From Isoperla grammatica (Eukaryota > Arthropoda > Insecta > Plecoptera > Perlodidae): a stretch of 64,000 nucleotides of DNA. This document shows positions 33,880 through 45,730 of this stretch, one piece after another. A model generated the notes under the pieces. That model saw nothing but the letters and a program-made list of their open reading frames with translations, made no database searches and was not told the DNA's origin. The translations under genes were made by a program, and so were the position numbers. Position 1 is the stretch's first letter; the number at the start of each line of letters is the position of its first letter. The stretch covers positions 32,631,271 to 32,695,270 of the forward strand of contig OX246749.1 of NCBI GenBank assembly GCA_945910005.1, in the 5' to 3' direction.

Positions 33880-34047
33880 AAGACCTTTTTCAGAATTGAT
33901 CTAGGAGCCTTAGATAGAATTTATCACGACCTTCTAGATCTTCAATGACAACAATGCACAACAGTGAAGAATACACCTTTACATAACTATCAAGGACCCT
34001 TAGATAGAGCTTATCACGATTTCTAGACCAATTCTGAAAATCACCTA
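33880..34047 (-). mobile_element. F1 MITE, one unit
   Basis: AAGACCTTTTTCAGAATTGA to CCAATTCTGAAAATCACCTA, one minus unit. Confidence 0.75.
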
Positions 34048-34500
34048 TTTAGATTTTTTGCAATTTACATTTTTTCGCAATCATTAGTTTGATATACAAG
34101 ATCTCAGATCGTTTATTTAATTACTTATTAACTTCTGGATATAAGTTATTGAAGCTAATTGCTAATTAATTATTAATTATTTGAAGCTAATTGTTTATAT
34201 TAATTAACGTGTCTATTCTTATTCTATAGGAAAAGAATTGGATGGTTAATGTTTTAAAGTTAACTAGTCAATATGTGTGTAAAGTTTGTACCGATTTATT
34301 TATACATGCTAATTTATTTAAAAGTTTGCAATTGCTAGTGCTGTTGTTAGTTTTTATTGTTTCAAAAGCACAATCTTTCTGATTAATAACAGATTCATTT
34401 ATTTGATGTAATGTCTCGTTATTTTGATCAATTATTTTCATCATAGCGAAATATTTCCAATGTAAATGTTAAAACGCATTCCGTGTACCAACATTCGCTG

Positions 34501-34518
34501 CCCCCCCCCCCCCCCCCC
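34501..34518 (+). repeat. Poly-C (18)
   Basis: Uninterrupted C run. Confidence 0.9.
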
Positions 34519-34885
34519 GTTATGGACACGGAGAATGTTAATAATTTAATGCACACGCTCGCCCGATATGAATAAACAAATCGTAATTGAACTGACCACA
34601 TTCAATTTTCATATCTCAATCACGCAAGACTTGTATATTCCATTACAAACTTTTATTTTACTGTACATTATTGTTGTGTGTGTGTGTTTGTTTACAGTGT
34701 TGTGAAATATTAAAATGAAAATATACGAAATGTTGTTTAATATTGGCGACTGTCACGCTAGACATGTTGACGCGGTGTTTTCACGAACTTGCTAATCTAT
34801 ATTATGTACTATGATGTGTGTGAAATATGCAACGCGTACTTTGTTATTAAATACATGAATATGGAAGCATTTCGTGGCAATGGTT

Positions 34886-34937
34886 ATAATAATAATAGTA
34901 ATGATAGTGATAATGAAAGTGATGATAATAATAATAA

Positions 34938-34999
<62 letters not shown>

Positions 35000-35010
35000 T
35001 AATAATAATA

Positions 35011-35045
<35 letters not shown>

Positions 35046-35368
35046 GGGATGAGTACAAATCGGCCACGACCGTACATAGCATCCACAGTTCGGTTTGGAA
35101 AAAATAATGTGGACAATGATATATTAAGTAGTATAGCCAAATGTGGGCATTTGAGAAGCAGAAGAAGAAGAAGAAGAAGAAGAAGAAGAAGAAGAAGAAG
35201 AAGAAGAAGAAGAAGAAGAAGAAGGTATATTAAGTAGTTCTAAGTAGATTTTAATAAGGTAAACACATGGAAATACTTGACATTTGTGTCCGTACAACAT
35301 GTTTATGCCGGTTTTGACCGAGTTTGTATGTATTGCAACAATAAAATAATAATAATAAAATAAAAAAA

Positions 35369-35418
<50 letters not shown>
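34886..35418 (+). repeat. Cluster of AAT, AGA and AAT microsatellites
   Basis: AAT repeats at 34922-35045, AGA repeats at 35157-35224 and AAT repeats at 35337-35418, separated by unique sequence. Polar or arginine-rich open frames over them are artefacts. Confidence 0.9.
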
Positions 35419-35420
<2 letters not shown>

Positions 35421-35426
35421 TGTATT

Positions 35427-35443
35427 TGGTGGAGGTGCCGGGT
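35427..35443 (+). other. Possible tRNA primer-binding site
   Basis: TGGTGGAGGTGCCGGGT would pair with a tRNA 3' end of the form ACCCGGCACCTCCACCA, including the CCA end. The same 17 bases, with two more shared T, occur at 43594-43610. This is what a PBS just inside a 5' LTR looks like, but no LTR pair or gag/pol is visible at either place. Confidence 0.3.
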
Positions 35444-36223
35444 TTAGGACCCAACTTTATAAAACCATGCAAAATTCACGCTATTTTAAAAACGCTTCAA
35501 GATAATGAAAATGAGATTCATTTGCGCGATTTTGTATCGAATCAGCTAAACATTTTATCTACATACTTTCAAATAATATTCTTGTATCTCTCTGTAATTA
35601 TTCATTTTCATTTTTATTCCGAAAAATATCTATTTAGTGAGCGGGTTTTGCGCAGCGCTGGTGAAACGGCGAAGCAGCGAACCTGGCGGATTGTCTTGAC
35701 ACCATCTCATTGCTTGTGTCGCTGTTATTCTTTTATGCCCACCGCCCCTGTTCCCTGTTAAGTAACACTTTATCCCGAAGATGGGAGGAAAACCGGGGGG
35801 GATTAGGACGGATTCGCAGATAACTCCCCTAATCTCGTTTTATTACGGGTGAAAAGATCGTTTAATGCATCAGATGGTTTTTTTGTTGCTTAACCTAGTG
35901 GGATTTCATGAATGAAGATGTAATGAAAACTTTACCGGTTAGAGAGCGTTTAAAGTCGGTTCATACACAGAGGAAAAAATCTTAGCCACTATAGTCGTTG
36001 CACAATGTTAAACCATTCATTGTCCACAATAATAGGGTATGATTTTTAAATTGCATAAAGCAGAAGTGTCTAGAATTAAAAATGAATATAACGAATTTAA
36101 CAAACCAATGAATTGTATTCAATAAAAAAAAACTTTTTATGTACGCCTAATGACTATAATGCATAATTTTATCAATAATATATAATAATTAAAATTAAAT
36201 TAGTTGTTTTGTTTCTACTAAAA

Positions 36224-36301
36224 TAAACCGCTTTCAGAATTGATCTAGCACCCTTTGAGAGAATGAATCACGGCTCTCTAGGTCATTCTTAAATTGGCCA
36301 C
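36224..36301. mobile_element. F1 MITE, minimal copy
   Basis: TAAACCGCTTTCAGAATTGA, then GAATCACGGCTCTCTAGGTC, then TTAAATTGGCC: little more than the two termini. Confidence 0.5.
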
Positions 36302-36343
36302 CACACGCATAGTTTTAAATTTCGTGAAAATCATTAGTTCTTT

Positions 36344-36382
36344 GCAACGGGGCGGGGGTGGGGGTAGGGGGGGGGGGGGTGG
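36344..36382 (+). other. G-quadruplex-type tract
   Basis: GGGGCGGGGGTGGGGGTAGG followed by a G run of 10-12. Confidence 0.65.
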
Positions 36383-36778
36383 TCTGTAGTCCTTGATTAA
36401 ATCTAGCATTATACATCAGTTACAAACGTTAATTGTAAATTACTTGTTAAATATGCGAATAACAACTCAAAACTCGTCTATAATGAACACTTTTAAACGA
36501 CAAACAAACGGGCTGTTTGTTGTTCAGCAGTGAAGTTTGTTCAGCTTCTAGAATTAGGTCAGGCTTGACAAAACACTGCCCAGTTTGCAGCAGCGAGAAT
36601 AAACGAGGCCAGTTAATCAAAGGGTGATTAGTTTGAGAGCCCTTAAGTCTGCGCAACACAGAACGTTCCTTTTAAAATCATTAAACAGATTGGGACGTCT
36701 CCTTTAAAAAGGTTTCTCTATTTAGTGCTTCATAGTTAAAATTATCGTTTGATATAAAGTACTAACGTGTTAATATGT

Positions 36779-36915
36779 AATTGATCACCATTTTCTGGGT
36801 TTTGTCACACGATATAAATTGAGTAGGATGGTTTAGACTTACCACACCTAAAAGTATTTCTTAACCTATTCAATTTATATCGTGTGACGAAACCCAGAAA
36901 ATGGTGAACAATTAC
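36779..36915. mobile_element. Small foldback MITE, ~48-bp arms
   Basis: ACCATTTTCTGGGTTTTGTC and CACACGATATAAATT at the left pair with AATTTATATCGTGTGACG and AAACCCAGAAAATGGT at the right; the ~38-bp loop holds GTTTAGACTTACC. Confidence 0.75.
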
Positions 36916-37540
36916 ATTGCTTATGTCTGCGGGAATTTAAAATTTAACATATTTATATATGGTTTTTGTTTCACCCATCAATAAATAACGTTATGGTTCT
37001 AGAACAATTTAAAAATGAAAGATAATATATATCGAGTCGTCATTCTGACGAAGGGACCCAGAGCGGTCCAGAAACGCGTAAACATGGAATTTGGTCAGTG
37101 AATTACCGACAAGATGGAACAACCCGTTGTGTTTTAAAGTTATTAACAACAACTCAGGCCACGACAGCCTCCGTATGTTAAAATATTGTATAACTGTATG
37201 ATAATTTTTACACAATATATTCATGTATTGTTTGAAACACTTTAAAACATTTGTTAAACGGATTTATGTATTGAAGTATAAGAAATATTGACAAAAATGA
37301 GTTGATTCTTTAGTAGGGGATGATTTCATTTGGTTAACTTGTGAGACAATTTTAAAGCATTTCTAAACCACAGGAATAGGCATTTACGTAGGGTAGATGA
37401 ACACCAGTCTTTAGACAATAACACTTCATGTTATTGTTTATATATTTAAGCTCTTTGCTTCTCACCAAAGTGACGTAATGGTTATCGCAAGTGACAACCA
37501 TTTTCCAAAGCACTTGTCTAACCCAACTCACCCCTCCATT
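36916..37540. other. Unassigned AT-rich DNA
   Basis: No feature seen; a poly-C run follows at about 37543-37555. Confidence 0.4.
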
Positions 37541-37717
37541 CCCCCCCCCCCCCCGCCTTTCCTCGAGGGTTCATTTTCTCTTCATGAGCCAACGTTTTCC
37601 CCAATCATTTTCTTCTTCCTTTTCCAATTTCGGACGGTCGGCCGGGAAAGTTTGTTGGGAAATTTTCCCGCGTACATGTGCGTTACAAATTGTGCCCATC
37701 GATTGTTACAAAGTTTT

Positions 37718-37776
37718 ACGAGAGAGAAAGAGAGAGAAAGAGAGAGTGAGGAGAGAGAGAGAAAGAGAGAGAGAGA

Positions 37777-37832
<56 letters not shown>
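37718..37832 (+). repeat. (AG)n microsatellite
   Basis: GAGA-rich run of about 110 bp with AAAG and GTGAG interruptions in the first half. Confidence 0.9.
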
Positions 37833-38024
37833 CAGAGTTTTGCGAGATAGTTCCGATGACGGAACAGAGATAGCGCGCACGTCGCTTCCCGCGTTCACAT
37901 GCACTCAACCGTTGGATGCTGGCGTGGACAAAGTACCGTCAAACGATTAAACATTCACGCTCGACTTATTCCTTACGTTACGCACGTACGTTAGCGATGT
38001 TAACACGTAATTCAGATTAATTGC

Positions 38025-38072
38025 GTGTTTAACGACGACGTACTCAACCGTAAGGTCGCTTTACGTCGCCTC
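38025..38072. mobile_element. SINE 3'-domain remnant
   Basis: GTGTTTAACGACGACGTACT then CAACCGTAAGGTCG. A similar block is at 39842-39895 next to an ATT run, and a weaker one at about 19045-19077 (CTCAACCGTTGGATCGTA). Confidence 0.35.
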
Positions 38073-38579
38073 TCAGCCTAGTTAGAACTACCATGATCTC
38101 TTCTGTGTCAGGGTTAAACGAGGGAGGAGATTGGACATAATGGAGAAGCAGAAAACGGAGATTTGAAGGGGTAAACGGACGGAAAATGGAAATGGGAGGT
38201 AATTTATTACCCTGTTACGAAGGAAAATTTTACCATAGGGACAAACATCATACATGGAGTAACTTTCTAACAAACTGTTATAAATTTATATGAATCTTTT
38301 GAGATATACATAACTGTAACTCTAAATACTACATAATACATTTCACTTTACTATACATTCTTCTTTTTATGTTATCAGTTGTAAAGTGACCTATATATAG
38401 ACTCTAAAATCTTGACTGAGGTATTTTCGTATGTTTTCTCACATACACAACGAATGCTGGCGTTGGTTACTAATAAACTTGTTCCAAAACAAGCTTACAA
38501 CTATTTTCGTCATACATGATTGATTTTGGCCAACTAGCGATCCCCAATTACATATACTGATCAATGAGTGATAATGAGT

Positions 38580-38745
38580 GATGTGGACTCAAAAACGACT
38601 AAATAAATTTGGTTCGGAAGAAAATAAACTATTATGAGGGGTAGATTAAGTGGCATTGTTCAGATTGTTGTTATTGTTGAATTATCAATGGCTAAGATAA
38701 GGAGGTTGCTTGTCAGCGCTATCTATTTGTTAGTTTGCGTCTCCG
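38580..38745. mobile_element. F6 MITE
   Basis: GTGGACTCAAAAACGACTA and GAAAATAAACT at the left; AAGGAGGTTGCTTGTCAGCG and CTATCTATTTGTTAGTTTGC at the right. Confidence 0.5.
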
Positions 38746-38817
38746 TGCAATAAAATCCCTTGGATAACTTTCTACAAAAGCCTGCCCAAGGTTTAAACGT
38801 AAAATAGATAACTGTAC

Positions 38818-39632
38818 TAAAAGGGTAAAGTATCCTTGTAGCACGGTACTCTACCACGCAGGTATCCTTGTACAGTGCATCCCTCAGGTCGATGTGGGCA
38901 TAACATTCAGGCTAATATAATCAAGATGGCATTGTTAGACAGTTGAACGCACTGAAAGGGTCAAGTATCCTTGTAGCACGGTACTCTGCCACGCAGGTAT
39001 CCGCGTACAGTGCATCCCTCAGGTCGATGTAAACTGATATGGTTACATTCAGGCGGATATAATCTAGATGGCAGTGTAAGACAGTTGAACGCACTGAAAG
39101 GGTCAAATATCCTTGTAGCAAGGTACTCTGCCACGCAGGTATCTACGTACAGTGCATCCCTCAGGTCGATGTGGACTCATTACTTTCAGGCGGGTAATCT
39201 AGATGGCAGTGCAAGACAGTTGAACGCACCGAAAGGGTCAAATATCCTTGTAGCACGGTACTCTGCCACGGAGGTATCCTTGTACAGTGCATCCCTCAGG
39301 TCGATGTGGACTGATATGATGACATTCAGGCGGGTATAATCTAGATGGCAGTGCAAGACAGTTGAACGCACTGAAAGGGTAGAGTATCCTTGTAGCAAGG
39401 TACTCTACCACGCAGGTATCCACGTACAGTGCATCCCTCAGGTCAATGTGGACATAACATACAGGCGGGTATAATCTAGATGGCAGTGTAAGACAGTTGA
39501 ACGCACTGAAAGTGTAAAGTATCCTAGTAGCACGGTACTCTGCCCACGCAGGTATCCGCGTACAGTGCATCCCTCAGGTCGATGTGAATTGATATGATAA
39601 CTTTCAGGCGGGTATAATCTAGATGGCAGTGA
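38818..39632 (+). repeat. Dimeric tandem array, six units
   Basis: TATCCTTGTAGCA-type landmarks at 38831, 38966, 39108, 39243, 39385 and 39520 give periods 135, 142, 135, 142, 135. Even units hold a TGATATG(A/G)-type segment after GATGTRRA that odd units lack. The repeat is thus a 277-bp dimer present three times. Every unit has CAGTGCATCCCTCAGGTC, AATCTAGATGGCA and CAGTTGAACGCAC. Open frames on both strands are repeat artefacts. Confidence 0.85.
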
Positions 39633-39827
39633 GAATTGGTTGGAAATGAGGGGCGGAGTTATAAAATGAACGCATTGCGAACTTTAACTCTCCCGCCCTT
39701 TATAGCATCTACCTTCATTGTTATTTGTGTTAGAGGAAGGGAACCCCTAAACCCAAGGTCAACTTGAGAAGGTAGTGGATGAAATACACATAAAGTGACA
39801 ATGCGCTTTGAACGCTAAACTCGAATG

Positions 39828-40070
39828 CTTTATTATTATTATTTTATGGTGTTTAACGACGTGCTCGACAACTAGGTCATATGACGTTGGGGAGTGATGA
39901 AGGGAAGGGAGAAGTAGGAGAACTTATCTTCAAAGGAGTTAGAGGAAGAAGTCATGTTCTCGCCTATTATGATCGGCAGAGTTATACCTTTGGTTGAATC
40001 TACCTCGGACCTAGACGGAATAGACCCAAATACGGAACTCACACCGCAATCTCTCACCAAACAAATCAAT
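39828..40070 (-). mobile_element. SINE-like element with conserved 3' domain
   Basis: The low-coordinate side has TTATTATTATTATTTTATGG then TGTTTAACGACGTGCTCGAC and GGTCATATGACG. On the minus strand this is a conserved 3' domain ending in an ATAATAATAA tail. I have a general memory of similar tails in mollusc SINEs; that was not checked. The head is unclear. Confidence 0.4.
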
Positions 40071-40502
40071 TTTATTTAAATGAATACACCCCTACTAATC
40101 TTAACGAAATAAGGTTTTTTGTTTCAACTACAATATCGGCGTCAAGTGTTTCTCCATGGCAAAAATGGCCGCCACACGCAAACCATCAAATGTTATCGAG
40201 TTACGGTATTTCCCCAAGGCCAAAGTTCAACCCTCTCATTGAAAGAGTTCTGAAGACGAGGGCGAACGACGACGGCTGTAGTTGACTTCTTGACACACAC
40301 CTGCGTCAGAAGGGTTCATTCTTCTGATCTCTGAACCCTTCCCCCCCAAAGAATTGAAAGAACACAATGAAAGATATTCTGAATGGGGAAGTTTATTGTA
40401 TAACCCGACTTCATTGAAGACGAACGGACGCGTCACAACGCTTTGAATACAGTTGTGACGTCATTGCCGGGGGAAACAAAGCAATGATCTGACTCCCCAG
40501 TG

Positions 40503-40533
40503 AGGGGGTGAAGGGGAGGGGGGGGGAGGGAGG
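40503..40533 (+). other. G-quadruplex-type tract
   Basis: GGGGGTGAAGGGGAGGGGGG then GGAGGGAGGG. Confidence 0.55.
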
Positions 40534-40726
40534 GATCAATTGTTGGTGTATAAAGGTAGAGTGGGAGGTTATGGACGGACATTTTCGTATGAATAAAACA
40601 TCTTCGACTTTCTCGAGTTCATCTCTTTTACTTGAGTGGATGGGGAATGTGTGTTTGTGAAACTAATATCTTGTCAGTCGAGCCGATGTCAATACTGTCA
40701 TCTCTTGTTTGTTACTTGAGTTCGAC

Positions 40727-41246
40727 TATAGGGAGTATTCACGTGACGTCACATCGGCCATATTGGAGCCCCCAACTATTTCAAGTTGTTTCATTTAGTT
40801 GTCAATAAAGAAAACGTTATTGTTTACAGGGAAATATAAGAATTTTTAACACGTAGGCTATAGAGCACTCAAAATACACTAGATGCATTCTGGTGGCAAG
40901 AAAATAAACTTCTAAAGAAAGTGGTTTAGCTGTCAATTTTCATTGTTGTTTTATTGTTATTATTCTTCAATGGCGCTGAAAGGAGGTTGCTTAGCAGCGC
41001 TATCTATGTTAGTTTTGAGTCCTCTTATGATTATGTGGGTCATTGTAATCAACAACAAAAATAGGCCAAAATAAGAGAGTTTATTTATGTTGCATTCATT
41101 AATAATAAATAGCAAAAGAAAGTAATAGAGAACAGTTGAACTTCAAACAAACGCCAGCTGAAACATAGTAACAATGAACTACCAATCACGTGACACTGTT
41201 ACCTCCAGTATGGCCGCCATGCGCAATACGTGAATACACTCTATAT
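40727..41246. mobile_element. F7-like element carrying F6
   Basis: TATAGGGAGTATTCACGTGA at the left; ACGTGAATACACTCTATA at the right. Subterminal CATCGGCCATATTGGA faces TCCAGTATGGCCGCCATG. An F6 copy occupies 40858-41032. Confidence 0.6.
40858..41032. mobile_element. F6 MITE nested in F7-like element
   Basis: AGAGCACTCAAAATACACTA at the left and TTAGTTTTGAGTCCTCTT at the right; GGAGGTTGCTTAGCAGCGCT near the right end. Confidence 0.6.
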
Positions 41247-42577
41247 AGCAACAGCTAAATGAACATGTGCCACGTTTTTATGTACATATTCAAATCATTT
41301 CTCGACGAACGCATTCTAGATAGATGAAAGATTCACCTTGTCATAATTGCAAGGTGCCTAGATACGCGAGGTGGCGGGGTGTTAAATAAGCCTAACCCTA
41401 ACGAGCTGGCTTTGTGCAAAACTAGAACAATAAACGTGCGAACCGTCAAGCAAAGCCCTCGGCAGATGTAAACCAAAGCCCTTAGTACACGCGCGGCAGA
41501 TGAAAACCGTATCGTCTTTCTAGGTCGCTCAGTTGATGTTTGCGACGCCATTGGTTGGCGGAACTGGGACAATTATATTCTGGAGGGGAGGGTTGGTACG
41601 ACTGACGTAACGAGCGTGGGAAAGAGAGAGAGGGGGAGGGAGGGGGCTTTGAAACGGAAAGCTTTTTAAAGCGACGGGCAAGGGCTAATATCCGTTAATT
41701 AATTTGACGAAGGGTGGTGTTTTTACTTTTTATTACGTAACGTTTAGTGAGGGAGTTTTTTTTTATGGTTTCTTAATTTTGTGTGGAAATGGACGTTTGA
41801 AGAATGTTATTAAAATTTGGGTATGTGAGATTAAAATACGTGTTTTATGTCTGTTACATTAGTTTGAATGTGGATCATAATGTGGCCTAGAAGGAAACGG
41901 TTGACAGCGAGCTTGTGATAGCAGTAAGGCAAGAGGCGATTTTGAAATAGTAACAGTGAACCAATTTTTGCATTCACTTGCACTTTAAACACCCTTTTGT
42001 AATGTCCAGTCAACCACATCTTTCGCAAATATATAAGAACACTTGAAAAACAAGTATAAGTATTTAATGAAACAAAGAATTGCTTCTATAAGAGAGATAA
42101 CTAAATTCTCTAGGCGAGATATATTTTAGTTTTTTTTTATTACTAAAAATTATTTTAAAGCATTTTTTCACATACATTTTTAGGGTTTCGCTGTGTTTGA
42201 GGGAATATAGCCTTAAGTAATAAGCATAGTTGTTTTCTCATAGTGGCTACCATATGTCTGTTTAATACTTTAAGTGACGCACTTAAGTACCGTGTAAATA
42301 CAAGGTTTTAGTGACTTATCCGCTTAACAGTTCGCACCCACCCTATGGCTTTGCTCGATCATTTCCCGCGACCGTTGTCCACTTAGTTCCGTCTCTATCA
42401 TTTGTTCGGATTCAGTGACTTGTGCTGCGCTCTATCGGCGGAGCGACGAAACTCGCGCTTTGAAAACTCTCCGCGTGGCGGCGCTACTAGTCGACACAAA
42501 AACATCTTCTGACAGAATGTTTTTGCTTTTATAGATATATACATATTATATATTCACTTATAGGGTATTATATCTTC
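41247..42577. other. Unassigned DNA
   Basis: G-rich tract GAGGGGGAGGGAGGGGG at about 41629-41647. A CpG-richer patch at 42420-42500 (GGCGGAGCGACG, GCGTGGCGGCGC). No gene recognised. Confidence 0.4.
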
Positions 42578-42805
42578 GCCATCTTTGAACTTTTGGCCGC
42601 CATTGCAACAATTTTCTTGAATACACAGCCTTCTCGAATAGAATTCGTATTTTCAATCATTTTGCCAGGTTACATTAGGACACAGCCTTTTTGAACGTCG
42701 GTTCAATCTCAGGTTTTATCGCGGATTGACCCGTCGAGAAGGCTGTGTATTGAGGAAGTAGAATGGTCGTAATAGCGGACGCCAAAGATGTCAGCGCCCA
42801 CTAAA
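42578..42805. mobile_element. Inverted-repeat element, 18-bp core arms
   Basis: AATACACAGCCTTCTCGA (42620-42637) is mirrored by TCGAGAAGGCTGTGTATT (42734-42751). Weaker pairing continues outward: GCCATCTTTGAACTTTTGGC against GCGGACGCCAAAGATGTC. Confidence 0.55.
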
Positions 42806-43190
42806 CTACCCTTAAAATTGACAATAGATATAGTTATAGAGTCCTCTTTGCGGGCAGAGATCATCTATGTTGAACCGACATCGACCAGGATGAAAGTTAA
42901 TGTATATCTTTCGTTTAAGTGACTTGGAGTTCCTTGATCGAATATAGGATAAGATTGTTCCCCAAGTTATATTTTACAAGCGTATGTTTACATTTTGTAA
43001 AGTGTGAGGGTGGTGGGGGGGGGGGGGGGCTGCACCGGGATATTTTTATATAAAACGGTCATAGTACGATCTAGCTTAATGAAACTTCAACACAGGTAAC
43101 CTGTTATGAGGTAGCTGTCATAGAAACTTTATTCAGGACACATTATACAGTTATCTTCATATGAATTTTTATTCTATTAATAGATGATTT

Positions 43191-43439
43191 TCAGAATTGA
43201 TCTAGAAAGCCGTAATTAGCTCTATCTAAGGGTCCTTGATAGTTATTGTAAGATGCATTTCTCGCTGTTGTGCATTGTTGTTATTGAAGATCTAAAGGGG
43301 CGTGATTAGCTCTATCTAAGGGTCCTTGATAGTTATGTTAAGATGCATTTTTCGCTGTTGTGCATTGTTGTCATTGAAGTTTTAAAGGGCCGTGTTTAGC
43401 TTTATCTAAGGCTCCTAGATGAATTCTGTAAAAAGTCTA
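43191..43439 (+). mobile_element. F1 MITE, two units
   Basis: TAGATGATTTTCAGAATTGA to AATTCTGTAAAAAGTCTA. TAAGG at 43227, 43317 and 43407 gives an exact 90-bp period. Confidence 0.8.
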
Positions 43440-43593
43440 GTATCTTTGATTTTTCGAAAAATAGTTAAATCTGTGCGTTTTTTTGTGAAAAGTAAATTCC
43501 AGAAATATAACATAATTGTTTTTAAGTAGATCGATCATCGTAGTTCGATAACAATGCTAGTTATATCGATTATTAAAATATATATTTCGATTT

Positions 43594-43610
43594 TGGTGGA
43601 GGTGCCGGGT
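43594..43610 (+). other. Possible tRNA primer-binding site
   Basis: Same TGGTGGAGGTGCCGGGT as at 35427. Downstream, a purine-rich tract (GGGGGGGGGGTTGGAAGGGG, near 44248) could be a polypurine tract, but no flanking LTR pair was seen. Confidence 0.3.
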
Positions 43611-44503
43611 CCACACAAACTTTCGATTATCTCGTTCGATTTCGACTTTTACAAACGGAAACCTTCACTAAATATTCAGAATTGATATGTTTACGTATCC
43701 GGTCGAGGTGGGTCCTTTATCGTGGTGACCGATGCCCGCAAAGAGTGCTCTCGTGCGTATCTTAAATCATCCTTATTAATTCGTCTTGCTCACATTTATA
43801 TCTATATCACTATCAATCGTATTTATTTCGTGATCGTATTTTTATTTCATTTATCTGATTAAACTATTTTAAATTGATTTTCTTGACGTCAAATTGAAAG
43901 GAAAGAATTGGAAATTTTCCAATTAAATCAATTTTTCATGGATTGACAACATAAACCAAAATATGACTACCATCTAAAAATATGTCTTCCTTAATTTGTT
44001 TTCATCATATTAACCACAAATTAATCTTGCACCCAAGATATTCAGTTGTATCTCACGATAGTGATCATAAATTACACGAATATCGCGTTTTAAATTTTAA
44101 AAAAATCGATTATTTCGGTCGAGAGAGGGTTACCGATGTTTTCCGAATTGTCTCTACTTATTGGGGGTTGCGGGCGCCCACCTACCCTACCGCCCCAGAT
44201 GGCTGGGCCGCGGGAGCTCAAACCCGCCCTAAGAATCCAACCTAGGGGGGGGGGGTTGGAAGGGGGGGTTCAAAGTTTGGTTGATTTATCGTTCCAAGGA
44301 ATTAGAAATAATAACCTATATACTGCGTGCTGGGTTTATGTGTTTTGGGGGTTGAATCAGGTGCACCACAAGTTGGGCAACAAATAAGCTGCCTACACGC
44401 ACACGCACACGCGAAGACAAATGTTAGATGTAAAACAGTTGCGAATACGTTGGCGGATGAGATAGATATAAACGTTCAATCGCGGCGGCACACAAACACA
44501 TAG
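43611..44503. other. Unassigned DNA with poly-G tract
   Basis: G runs at 44246-44270. A GC-rich patch at 44165-44235 gives an open frame (…GWAAGAQTRPKNPT) with no recognisable family. Confidence 0.35.
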
Positions 44504-44917
44504 AGGGTAGACAGAGACAGACAGAGACAAACATAGAAAGACATAGAAGCAGACATTGAGACATACATTGAGACATACATAGAGACAGACATAGACAGAC
44601 GTAGAGGCAGACATAGAGACAGACATAGACAGACGTAGAGGCAGACATAGAGACAAACAGAGACAGACAAAGAGGCAGACATAGAGACAGACATAGAGAC
44701 AGACATAGACAGACGTAGAGGCAGACATAGAGAGAGACATAGAGACAGACATAGACAGACATAGAGACAGACATAGAGACAGACATAGAGACAGACATAG
44801 AGACAGACATAGAGACAGACATAGAGGCAGACATAGAGACAGACATAGAGACAGACATAGAGACAGACATAGACAGACGTAGAGGCAGACATAGAGAGAG
44901 ACATAGAGACAGACATA
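44504..44917 (+). repeat. 12-bp ACATAGAGACAG array
   Basis: About 400 bp of AGACATAGAGAC with 10-bp (ACATAGACAG) and GTAGAGGCAG variants, in blocks that themselves recur (GACGTAGAGGCAGACATAGA at about 44600, 44634, 44713 and 44877). Open frames of over 160 codons on the minus strand follow from the period. Confidence 0.9.
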
Positions 44918-45730
44918 AAACATTCATTCAGATAAACACGCATACAGACATCTAAGGCAATGGCACAGACTTTCAACATGTCAGAAATCGTACGCAAAGA
45001 GAGAGAGAGAGTTCAAAATGATTTGGTCTATCTTTAGCACGTCACATTTAATCATATGTTTTTATATGTGATTCTCGATCGAGTGTGATTTTGTATTTAT
45101 TTATGCCATTATGACCATTTTATATTATTTTAAACAATTTCAATATGTTATTAATTGGTTAAATATTTACCTATTCTGTGGAACCCCACCTTTTAAAATT
45201 GCTTTAGAATGATTTTAATTAAATTTTTCCCAAGTAAAACAAAATAGTTACACGATATTGACTACTTTTTTTTTTATGAATGTTTCATTGTATTTTCGTG
45301 TTTATTTCTGTATTCCCTCATCATCTGCTCTAGAGGGCCCAGCCCGGGAGAGCATTCCAGCAAAGTTCAATGTTGAACTATTGCATCTAGTAAGTTGTAT
45401 TCTCGTGTTAAATCGTTTTTATATTGATTTGCAAACACCTTTACAATGACATATTTTGTTTTCACTTTGTGACAATTTTTAAGCAAGTAACAGCTATTTT
45501 AACAGGGGTTTCGCACATTAGGTGTTCATTCACCTTTAATAATAAATATTAATGCTTATTTTAAATTGCTTCTTACGAATCCACATGACAACATGAGATT
45601 CTCTGACGCAAAGAGAGACACGCCCACATAGTAGTGAAATCTCTCTAGAATAAGTTGTTTGCTTTATAGAGATTCTCTCTACAACAATTCTTGATTATCT
45701 CAACGCCCCCGCGTTAAACAAAGCGAAACA
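44918..45730. other. Unassigned AT-rich DNA
   Basis: GA run at 45000-45011. AGATTCTCTS occurs in opposite orientations near 45596 and 45668. No gene seen. Confidence 0.4.

Noticed and set aside
34789..35237. Asparagine- and arginine-rich proteins
   Set aside because: They are translations of AAT and AGA microsatellites.
37478..37908. Overlapping frames of over 100 codons on both strands
   Set aside because: They are driven by the AG microsatellite and poly-C tract (RERERE and LSLSLS runs).
38921..39570. Several similar open frames on both strands
   Set aside because: They repeat with the 135/142-bp array and are present in both directions, so they are by-products.
44393..44997. Long minus-strand frames (VCLYVCLYVSLC type)
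   Set aside because: All three frames of the 12-bp array are open; no selection is implied.
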